This document shows positions 1-5,750 of a stretch of DNA of 5,932 nucleotides, in pieces. Positions within the stretch are counted from its first letter, which is position 1. Each line of letters opens with the position of its first letter. This stretch comes from Betaproteobacteria bacterium (GTDB taxonomy: Bacteria; Pseudomonadota; Gammaproteobacteria; Burkholderiales; SG8-39). The notes under the pieces were generated by a model. It did no database searches. It was not told the DNA's origin and saw only the letters and a program-made list of their open reading frames with translations. The stretch is taken from NCBI GenBank assembly GCA_019509895.1, contig JAEKLK010000087.1:1-5932 (forward strand), given 5' to 3'. A program made the translations under genes and the position numbers.

Positions 1-1
1 T

Positions 2-625
2 TCCGCGAGCGCGATGGCCGAACGCATCGCGCGCCTGCGCGAGGTGATGAAGCTGGCCGATGCGCCGCTCGAGGAAATCGCGGCCATCATGAATTACAAG
101 CAGCACCTTGTGCCGCCGGGCGTGGACGCCAGTCCCGCCGTCACGACGCATGTCGTCATGCGCGTGCCCTTCCTCCTCGCCAACGGCATGCAGGCGAGCC
201 TGGTCGAAGTGGATGTCGATACCGGCTTCGTGAAGCTCCTCAAGCACTGGGTGGTCGAGGATTGCGGGCAGGTGATCAATCCGCTGCTGGCGGACGAGCA
301 GGTCCGCGGCGGTGTCGTCCAGGGCATCGGCGCCGCGCTCTATGAAGAGTGCCTGTACGACGAATCGAGCCAGCTCCTGAACGGCTCGCTCGCCGACTAC
401 CTGGTGCCGATGGCGCTCGAGATGCCCGACATCGTCGTCGCGCACGTGGAGACGCCGGTCGCCGGCACGGCGCTCGGCGCCAAGGGCATCGGCGAGGCCG
501 GAACCATTGGCGCCGCCGCCGCGATCGGCAACGCGATCAACGACGCCCTCGCGCCCTTCGGCGCCGAGGTGCTGCAGCAGCCGTACACGCCTCAGCGCAT
601 TCTCGCCGCCCTTGAAAATCGTTGA
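2..625 (+). CDS. Molybdenum hydroxylase large subunit (xanthine dehydrogenase/CoxL family), C-terminal part
   Basis: This is the 3' end of a gene whose start lies outside the window. The reading frame is open from base 2, so the ATG at 14 is probably internal. About 207 residues are visible of a protein that is usually 750-800 long. Seen: a stretch reading EDCGQVINP (bases 257-283), then QVRGGVVQGIGAALYEE (about 299-349), then GAKGIGEAGTIG (about 476-511). The Glu of GIGEAG (494-496) matches the family's catalytic glutamate, which acts as base next to the molybdenum cofactor. Known: these subunits bind molybdopterin cytosine dinucleotide and hydroxylate or oxidise aldehydes, purines, N-heterocycles or CO, usually with FAD and 2Fe-2S subunits. 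Those partners would be upstream and are not visible. The substrate cannot be told from this fragment. The next gene overlaps its end, so it probably belongs to the same operon. Confidence 0.9.
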   Translation, partial: SASAMAERIARLREVMKLADAPLEEIAAIMNYKQHLVPPGVDASPAVTTHVVMRVPFLLANGMQASLVEVDVDTGFVKLLKHWVVEDCGQVINPLLADEQVRGGVVQGIGAALYEECLYDESSQLLNGSLADYLVPMALEMPDIVVAHVETPVAGTALGAKGIGEAGTIGAAAAIGNAINDALAPFGAEVLQQPYTPQRILAALENR

Positions 626-1736
626 CGCTCGCGAGCACACGGTGCCGATCGGTGCGCCGATGCGAAATGCCGCCATCGCCTTCGACACGATGACCGCCTC
701 GGCGATCGCGCTTGCGACCGACGCCGGCCTCACCGGCTTCGCCTTCGACTCGATCGGCCGCTACGGCAAAGGCGCCCTGCTGCGCGAGCGCTTCTTTCCG
801 CGGCTTCTGGGCGCACCGTCCGACGCACTGCTCGATGACGAGGGCTTCATCGATCCGCCGGCCTTGGCGCGCGTGGCCATGACGAACGAGAAATCGGGCG
901 GCCATGGCGAGCGTTCCGGCGCCATCGGCCTCATCGAAGCCGCGGCCTGGGACCTGCGCGCGAAGCAGCAACAGCTGCCGCTGTGGGCCTCGCTCGCCGA
1001 CTACTACCGCACGGTGGGCGCAGGAGCTTCCATTTCCGTGTATGCCTCCTGCGGCCACTTTCGCACCGACGACGTCCTGACCGACGAAGTGCGCCGCGCG
1101 ATCGGCGCCGGCTACCGCTGCGTGAAGATCAAGGCGGCAGGCGATATGACTTCCGACGCAAAGCGCCTCGAGCGCGCCGCTGCAGCGCTCGATCCGCAGG
1201 CGCAGTGGGCCGTGGACCTGAACGGCGCCCTTGCGCGCGAGCGGGCCGCGCAATGGTTCGACGCCGTAGCGCCGTTCAAGCTCGCCTGGATCGAGGAGCC
1301 GGCGCCGCCGCTCGACTTCGAATTGCTCGAGCTCTACGCCGAGATGGCGCCGGTGCCGCTCGCTACCGGCGAGAACCTCTTCTCGTACGACGACGCGCGC
1401 AATCTCCTTCGCTACGGCGACCTGCATCGCGACCGGGACTTCCTGCAATTCGATCCGCTGCTCTCCTATGGCGTTGCCGAATACGTGCGCATCCTCGAGC
1501 TTTACGCCGACTGGCCGCGCCGGCAGTTCATGCCGCATGCCGGGCACCTGTTCGCCGCCCATTGCGTCGCGGGTCTGAACCTCGGTATGGCCGAGGCGGC
1601 GCCGGATGCGACGCTCCCTTACGGCGGCTACTGGGACGGCGTGCACATCGACGCCGGACGCCTCAAAATTCCCGAGGTTCCCGGCGTAGGCTTCGAAGCG
1701 AAGGCCAATCTTTTCGCGGTACTGGAGAACACATGA
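612..1736 (+). CDS. Enolase-superfamily acid dehydratase, D(-)-tartrate dehydratase (TarD)-like
   Basis: This 374-residue protein has the enolase-superfamily layout: an N-terminal capping domain followed by a beta/alpha barrel. Numbering is from the TTG at 612. Seen: RNA near residue 19, GRYGKG (about 50-55), NEKSGGHGER (92-101, Lys94), VKIKA (Lys172 and Lys174), VDLNG (Asp202), WIEEP (Glu228), TGENLF (Glu254), MPHAGH (His309) and Glu328. These fit the metal ligands (Asp, Glu, Glu), the catalytic Lys and the catalytic His of Bradyrhizobium TarD, which dehydrates D-tartrate to oxaloacetate. The start is chosen because TTG at 612 restores the first beta strand (KIVDAREHTVPI), which the ATG at 660 would lose; no clear Shine-Dalgarno precedes it. 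It overlaps the upstream gene by 14 nt and the next by 4 nt. Two substrate-pocket positions differ from TarD (Ile48, His149), so the substrate may be another hydroxy acid or sugar acid. Family is sure, activity is not. Confidence 0.88.
   Translation: MKIVDAREHTVPIGAPMRNAAIAFDTMTASAIALATDAGLTGFAFDSIGRYGKGALLRERFFPRLLGAPSDALLDDEGFIDPPALARVAMTNEKSGGHGERSGAIGLIEAAAWDLRAKQQQLPLWASLADYYRTVGAGASISVYASCGHFRTDDVLTDEVRRAIGAGYRCVKIKAAGDMTSDAKRLERAAAALDPQAQWAVDLNGALARERAAQWFDAVAPFKLAWIEEPAPPLDFELLELYAEMAPVPLATGENLFSYDDARNLLRYGDLHRDRDFLQFDPLLSYGVAEYVRILELYADWPRRQFMPHAGHLFAAHCVAGLNLGMAEAAPDATLPYGGYWDGVHIDAGRLKIPEVPGVGFEAKANLFAVLENT
1724..1727 (+). promoter_or_regulatory. Shine-Dalgarno of the VOC gene
   Basis: GGAG lies 5 nt before the ATG at 1733, inside the last codons of the dehydratase gene. 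It supports the start chosen for the VOC-family gene. Confidence 0.7.
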
Positions 1737-2134
1737 CAGCCAAGCTGCGCCACATCGCCATCTCGGTTCCGGACCTCAAGCCGGCGGCGGAGTTCTACAA
1801 GAAGACTTTCGGCCTGGAGGAAGTGAGCTACGTCGAGACGCCCTACGGCGATGGCCTCTCGCTCTCCGACGGCGTCATCAACCTGACGCTGCTCAAGTTC
1901 CATACGGACGATGCCGCCGGCGACGAGCGCGGCAAGGACTTCCATGGCATTCACCACATGGGATTCATCGTCGACGATCTCGAGAAGTACAGCGAGCGCG
2001 TGAAGCAAAACGGCGGCCGCTTCCACCGCGAGCTGAAGGGCGGCGGCGGCGTGGACTTCGAACGCAAGTTCCGTGACCCGAATGGCGTCCTCTTCGACAT
2101 CTCGCACAAGGGCTGGGTGGGCATCAAAGGATGA
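1733..2134 (+). CDS. VOC-family (glyoxalase/bleomycin-resistance/dioxygenase fold) protein
   Basis: This small 133-residue protein is made of two beta-alpha-beta-beta-beta modules. Seen: module one opens with LRHIAISVPDL (His7) followed by the helix AAEFYKKTFGLEE; module two opens with IHHMGFIVDDLE (His74/His75) and ends with FRDPNGVLFDIS. The expected metal positions would be His7, His75 and an acidic residue near the end, here Asp122 where Glu is more common. Known: the superfamily includes glyoxalase I, methylmalonyl-CoA epimerase, extradiol dioxygenases and antibiotic-binding proteins, so the fold does not fix the reaction. The length fits a single-domain lyase or epimerase better than a full dioxygenase. 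The start codon overlaps the previous stop as ATGA with a good ribosome site. Placement between a dehydratase and a dehydrogenase suggests isomerisation, epimerisation or cleavage of a pathway intermediate, which is an inference. Confidence 0.85.
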   Translation: MTAKLRHIAISVPDLKPAAEFYKKTFGLEEVSYVETPYGDGLSLSDGVINLTLLKFHTDDAAGDERGKDFHGIHHMGFIVDDLEKYSERVKQNGGRFHRELKGGGGVDFERKFRDPNGVLFDISHKGWVGIKG

Positions 2135-3195
2135 AGATCGCGGTCATCGGCGGCGGCAACGGCGCCTATGCCGCGGCCGCCGATCTCACCGAGCGCGGCC
2201 ACGAAGTGCGCCTCTGGCGCCGAAACGCGGAGGCGCTCGCCGCGTCTGGCACGCTGACGCTGAAAGACGCGGACGGCGAGCGGCGCATCGAAATTGCATC
2301 CGTCTCCGCGGATATCGGCAGCGCGCTTCGCGGCGCCGAGCTCATCTTCATGCCCGACCCGGCGTTCACGCAGCTCGACAATGCCCGGCGCATCGCGCCG
2401 CATCTAACCGACGGCCAAGTGGTGTTCTTCGCGCCGGGCACCTTCGGCTCCTACGTCGTGGCCGAGGCCGTGCGCCAGGCGGGAAATCGCGCCGAGCTCG
2501 CCTACGCGGAAACCGGCACGCTGCCCTGGCTCGCGCGTAAGCACGGGCCGACGACCTGCGCGATCACGGCGCGCGCCACGCGCCTGCCGACCGGCGTCTA
2601 TCCCGCGCGGCATTCCGAGCGCGCTGGCGCCGTCATCCGCAAGGCGTTCGCATGCGTGGAGCCGGTGGAGGATGCGCTGTCGGCGGCGCTCATGAACGCC
2701 GGCCCGATCATCCACCCGCCGCTCATCCTGATGAACGCCGGGCCGCTCGAGCACTTCGAGCGCTGGGACATCCACAAGGAAGGCACGCAGCCGTCGATCC
2801 GCCGCGTCACCGACGCGCTCGATGCCGAGCGCATCTCGGCACGCGAGAAGCTCGGCTATCGGGCGCCGCACTTCCCGCTCGCCGACCACTATCGCAGCGA
2901 CGGCGACGAATGGATGTACGGCCGGCGTGTGCACAAGAAGCTCACCGACTCGCAGGACTGGCGCGAGCACATCGCGCTCACCGAGCACCGCTACATGCGC
3001 GAGGACGTCGAGCAGGGCCTTGCCTTCCTCGTCTCCGTCTGCGAACGCGCCGGCGTTGCCTGTCCCGTCGCGCGCGGGCTGCTCGCGCTCGGCTCGGCCG
3101 TGCTGGGACGCGACCTGCGCGCGACCGGGCGCACGCTGGAGAAAGTCGGACTCGGCTCGCTAAGCGCGGCGCAACTGAAGGAGCGTCTCGCCTGA
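2131..3195 (+). CDS. NAD(P)-dependent oxidoreductase, octopine/nopaline (opine) dehydrogenase family
   Basis: This 354-residue protein has an N-terminal Rossmann domain starting at the first residue (MKIAVIGGGNGAYAAA, glycine motif at 7-12). Its C-terminal part is typical of the octopine/nopaline dehydrogenase family. Seen: NAGPIIHPP (189-197) with His195, matching the family's catalytic histidine; HRYMREDV (286-293) with Asp292, at the right distance to be its partner; and GRTLEKVGL near the C-terminus (333-341). Known: relatives reductively condense an amino acid with a 2-keto acid, or run the reverse oxidation; other members act on simpler hydroxy or keto acids. In a catabolic operon the oxidative direction is more likely, but this is inferred. 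It starts at an ATGA overlap; AAAGG directly abuts the ATG, too close to be a normal ribosome site, so coupling to the upstream gene is likely. Family call is firm, substrate unknown. Confidence 0.88.
   Translation: MKIAVIGGGNGAYAAAADLTERGHEVRLWRRNAEALAASGTLTLKDADGERRIEIASVSADIGSALRGAELIFMPDPAFTQLDNARRIAPHLTDGQVVFFAPGTFGSYVVAEAVRQAGNRAELAYAETGTLPWLARKHGPTTCAITARATRLPTGVYPARHSERAGAVIRKAFACVEPVEDALSAALMNAGPIIHPPLILMNAGPLEHFERWDIHKEGTQPSIRRVTDALDAERISAREKLGYRAPHFPLADHYRSDGDEWMYGRRVHKKLTDSQDWREHIALTEHRYMREDVEQGLAFLVSVCERAGVACPVARGLLALGSAVLGRDLRATGRTLEKVGLGSLSAAQLKERLA
3178..3183 (+). promoter_or_regulatory. Strong Shine-Dalgarno preceding a CTG start
   Basis: AAGGAG lies within the last codons of the opine-dehydrogenase-like gene. 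It sits 8 nt before the CTG at 3192, which overlaps that gene's TGA as CTGA. No ATG, GTG or TTG is in frame nearby, so this site is the main argument for a CTG start. Confidence 0.65.
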
Positions 3196-4154
3196 GAATC
3201 GCTGCGCTCGGCGCCGGCCGCATGGGCCGCGGCATCGGTCATGTCTTCGCTTACGCGGGCTATGGCGTGGACATCATCGACTTCAAGCCGCGTCCGCTCG
3301 CCGAACATGCGCGCATCGCCGAGGCGGCGCGCGCGGAGATCGCTGCCAACCTCGGGCTGCTGCGCGAGCTTGGCGAGGTGGCCGACGTGGAACCCATCCT
3401 CCGGCGCATCCGGGTCGTATCGAACGACCAGGCGCCAGCGGCGCTTGCGGCCGCCGATGTGGTGTTCGAGGGCGTGACTGAGACGGAAGAGGCGAAGCGG
3501 GATGCTTTTGCCCGCGCTTGCAGGCATTTGCGGCCGGACTCGATCATTGCGTCGACCACCTCCTCGATGCTTGCCGACCAGCTTGCCGCGATGGTGGTGA
3601 AGCCGGAGCGCTTTCTCAACGCGCACTTCCTGAACCCGGCGTACCTGATTCCGCTGGTCGAGGTGAGCCCGGCCAAGTGCACCGCCGAGTCGACATTCGC
3701 GACGGTCAAGCAGCTGCTCCAAGCGGCCGGCAAGGTGGTGGTGCGCTGCGCCGCCTCGCCGGGCTTCATCGTGCCGCGGCTGCAGGCGGCGGCGATGAAC
3801 GAGGCGGCGCGCCTGGTGGAGGAGGGCGTGGCGACGCCGGAGGACATCGACCGCGCGGTGCGGGCGGGCTTCGGGCCGCGCTATACGGCGATGGGCCTGT
3901 GCGAGTTCATCGACTATGGCGGGCTCGACATCCTCTACTACGCCTCGAGCTCCATGGCGCGGGCGCTGAATGCGCCGCGCTACGAGCCGCCGGCGCTGAT
4001 CCGCGAGCTGATGGAATCCGGCAAGCGCGGCGCCCGCGAAGGGCAGGGGTTGTACGATTGGCGTGGCCGCGATCTTGCTGGCTATCAGCGCGAGCTGATC
4101 GGTCGCTATGTCGCGCTCTTTCGGCATCTCGGACTCTTGCGGCCACCGGCATAG
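3192..4154 (+). CDS. 3-hydroxyacyl-CoA dehydrogenase family protein (3-hydroxybutyryl-CoA dehydrogenase-like)
   Basis: This 320-residue protein has an N-terminal NAD-binding domain and a C-terminal helical 3HCDH domain. Numbering is from the CTG at 3192. Seen: GAGRMGRG near the N-terminus; STTSSM with Ser124; NAHFLNP with His145; and LVEV with Glu157, exactly 12 residues after the His as in the family's His-Glu pair. The family's conserved Asn in PGF-x-x-N-R is Pro195 here (PGFIVPR). EFIDYGG (about 238-244) and GQGLYDW near the end complete the C-terminal domain. Known: homologues oxidise 3-hydroxyacyl-CoA to 3-ketoacyl-CoA with NAD; relatives such as L-gulonate dehydrogenase and carnitine dehydrogenase use free acids. 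Start: CTG with AAGGAG 8 nt upstream; the ATG at 3222 would cut the glycine motif in half. It overlaps the preceding stop as CTGA and ends 4 nt before the next gene. The true substrate may not be a CoA ester. Confidence 0.87.
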   Translation: MRIAALGAGRMGRGIGHVFAYAGYGVDIIDFKPRPLAEHARIAEAARAEIAANLGLLRELGEVADVEPILRRIRVVSNDQAPAALAAADVVFEGVTETEEAKRDAFARACRHLRPDSIIASTTSSMLADQLAAMVVKPERFLNAHFLNPAYLIPLVEVSPAKCTAESTFATVKQLLQAAGKVVVRCAASPGFIVPRLQAAAMNEAARLVEEGVATPEDIDRAVRAGFGPRYTAMGLCEFIDYGGLDILYYASSSMARALNAPRYEPPALIRELMESGKRGAREGQGLYDWRGRDLAGYQRELIGRYVALFRHLGLLRPPA

Positions 4155-4158
4155 GATC

Positions 4159-4644
4159 ATGGGTTACGTCGAATCGGTACTGGCACCCGGCGAGCGCGTC
4201 GTACATCGCGCCGCCATCTCGCACTGGAATTTCGCGCTCTCCTACCTCGTCGGCGTGCTGTGCCTCATCGGCGCCGCGGCCGCCGTTTACCTCGACCGCG
4301 AGCGCGGCCCGCTGATCGCCGCCGTGCTGACGGTGGTTGGCGTGATCGTCATCCTGGTGACGCTGATCCGCCGCGGCACCACCGAGCTCGTGCTCACCGA
4401 TCGGCGCATCATCGCCAAGCGCGGATTCATTGCCCGCGCAACGGTGGAGATGAGCCTCGCCAAGGTGGAAAGCCTGCACGTCAACCAGGGGCTGATCGGG
4501 CGGCTTTTCGACTACGGCGACGTCACGGTGGTCGGAACGGGGTCTTCGCTCGAGCCGCTGCGCTGTATCTGCGGGCCCCTCGAGCTGCGGCGCAAGCTGG
4601 GCGAGATCGCCTCGCCGCCAGCCGCCGCCGAGAGAACCGGCTAG
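4159..4644 (+). CDS. PH domain-containing membrane protein (bPH2/DUF304, YdbS/YdbT-like)
   Basis: This 161-residue protein has a short N-terminal part (VLAPGERVVHRAAISH), two hydrophobic segments at about 25-45 and 51-70 separated by a charged turn (DRERG), and a C-terminal bacterial PH domain at about 70-150. Seen: TTELVLTDRRIIAKRGF followed by EMSLAKVESLHVNQG and a YGDVTVVGTGSS strand pair, the usual bPH2 signature. Known: such proteins sit in the inner membrane with the PH domain in the cytoplasm; their function is mostly uncharacterised. The ATG at 4159 is preferred over an in-frame ATG at 4108 because the family typically begins close to the xxLxPGE motif. AGGA at 4153-4156 is only 2 nt away, so the ribosome site is weak. 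It follows the dehydrogenase gene by 4 nt but is not obviously metabolic; it may be transcribed with the operon by proximity only. Confidence 0.88.
   Translation: MGYVESVLAPGERVVHRAAISHWNFALSYLVGVLCLIGAAAAVYLDRERGPLIAAVLTVVGVIVILVTLIRRGTTELVLTDRRIIAKRGFIARATVEMSLAKVESLHVNQGLIGRLFDYGDVTVVGTGSSLEPLRCICGPLELRRKLGEIASPPAAAERTG
4641..4644. other. Overlapping stop codons of convergent genes (CTAG)
   Basis: The + strand PH-domain gene stops at TAG 4642-4644. The - strand methionine-synthase-like gene stops at the TAG read from 4643 down to 4641. The palindrome CTAG therefore carries both stops, and no intergenic DNA separates the two operons. Confidence 0.9.
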
Positions 4645-5750
4645 GTTCCGCCCCAGACGTCTCGCGCGGTCTCGAGCACCCGCTCGAGCTTGCGGCGGGT
4701 GTCGTCCTGGGTGACCGTTTGCCCGGCGCCGCCGCCGCTCGAGAAGCCGCACTGCGGCGAGAGGCCGAGCTGCTCGAGCGGCACGTGCTTCGCCGCCTCG
4801 TCGATGCGGCGCTTGAGTGCGTCCTTGCTTTCGAGCACCGGCGTCTTCGTCGACACCAGGCCGAGGATCACGCGCTTTCCCTTGGGCACATAGCGCAGCG
4901 GCGAGAAGTCGCCCGCGCGCTGTGTGTCGTACTCCAGGCAGTACACGTCCGCGTTCAGGCGATTGAAGAGCGCATCGGCCACCGGCTCGTAGCCGCCTTC
5001 GGCCATCCAGGCGCCCTTGAGGTTGCCGCGGCACAGATGGATGCCGATCGTCATCCCGGCGGGCTTCTGCGCGATCGCCTCGTTGAAGAGCCTCGCATAG
5101 CGCTCCGTCAGCTCATCGGGGTTCTCGCCGCGCGCGACGACATCCTTGCGCGCGTTCGGATCGCAGTTGCACGGCAGCGCCGTGTCGTCGAGCTGCAGGT
5201 AGGTGCAGCCTTCATTGGCGAGCTCGGCGATTTCCTCCCGGTACAGGCGCGCGAGGTCGGCGAGGAATGCCTCGCGGTCGCGATACACGCTCGTCTCGAA
5301 GGCCTGTGGCCCGAGGAACCAGTGCATCACGTCGGGCGCCGCCATGGTGACCTTCGCCACGCCGCCTTTCACCATGCCTTTCAGGAAGCGATAGTCGTCG
5401 GCGACGATGCGATGCTTGCGCTTGAGCCGCGCCTTGGCATAGGGCGACGCGGCAACGCCCAGCACGCCGGACTCGTCGCGAAAACCGAGCGTGCCGTCGC
5501 GCAGGGCAAAGCCTTCCACCGCATCGATGAAGCCGGCCGACCAGCTGCGCCGGCGGAATTCGCCATCGGTGATGCTCGGCAGCCCGAGCGACTCCTGGAA
5601 GGCGACGATCTCGCGGATGGCGTCGTCCTGGACGGCACGGAAAGCGGCCTCGTCCAGCTTGCCGGCCTTGTAGGCCCGCGCCGCTTCGATGAGACGCGGC
5701 GGTCGTACGAAGCTGCCGATGTGCTCGGCGTGAAATGGCGGTCGGTTCAT
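4641..5750 (-). CDS. Short methionine-synthase-like protein (MetE C-terminal/Meth_synt_2 family, YxjG-like)
   Basis: This 369-residue protein corresponds only to the catalytic barrel of cobalamin-independent methionine synthase; full MetE is about 750. Seen: HIGSF (10-14), TDGEFRR (61-67, Glu64), LQLDDTAL (185-192), GIHLC with His238 and Cys240, CLEYD with Glu273, and SPQCGFSS with Cys334. The last four match the His, Cys, Glu and Cys zinc ligands of MetE. Known: the zinc activates the homocysteine thiol for methylation; short forms lacking the N-terminal domain often do not use methyl-tetrahydrofolate like full MetE, and some need a methylcorrinoid donor. The IHSP motif carrying MetE's proton-donor His reads LVST here. 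The start has GGAGGAG upstream and overlaps the stop of the ABC ATPase gene as ATGA, so it is cotranscribed with a transporter. It could be a different thiol or methyl transferase. Confidence 0.88.
   Translation of the reverse strand: MNRPPFHAEHIGSFVRPPRLIEAARAYKAGKLDEAAFRAVQDDAIREIVAFQESLGLPSITDGEFRRRSWSAGFIDAVEGFALRDGTLGFRDESGVLGVAASPYAKARLKRKHRIVADDYRFLKGMVKGGVAKVTMAAPDVMHWFLGPQAFETSVYRDREAFLADLARLYREEIAELANEGCTYLQLDDTALPCNCDPNARKDVVARGENPDELTERYARLFNEAIAQKPAGMTIGIHLCRGNLKGAWMAEGGYEPVADALFNRLNADVYCLEYDTQRAGDFSPLRYVPKGKRVILGLVSTKTPVLESKDALKRRIDEAAKHVPLEQLGLSPQCGFSSGGGAGQTVTQDDTRRKLERVLETARDVWGGT

Noticed and set aside
537..1646. Long - strand open frame (369 codons) opposite the dehydratase gene
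   Set aside because: Its product is low-complexity and rich in Arg, Ala, Gly and Val with no recognisable motif. It is the expected antisense shadow of a G+C-rich gene.
2991..4160. Long - strand open frame (389 codons) opposite the 3-hydroxyacyl-CoA dehydrogenase-like gene
   Set aside because: It has an Arg/His-rich composition and no domain. The + strand protein carries clear family motifs over the same bases.
4600..4616. Hairpin GGCGAG-loop-CTCGCC as a possible terminator
   Set aside because: The stem is only 6 bp, lies inside coding sequence and is not followed by a T-run. It is ordinary for this G+C content.
4671..4688. Two CTCGAG palindromes 6 nt apart as a possible operator or attachment site
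   Set aside because: Both lie within codons of the methionine-synthase-like gene. CTCGAG-like words recur throughout the window because of its codon use.
3907..5034. Long - strand open frame (375 codons) spanning three genes
   Set aside because: It lies in a different frame from the methionine-synthase-like gene and has no motifs. It is a composition artefact.
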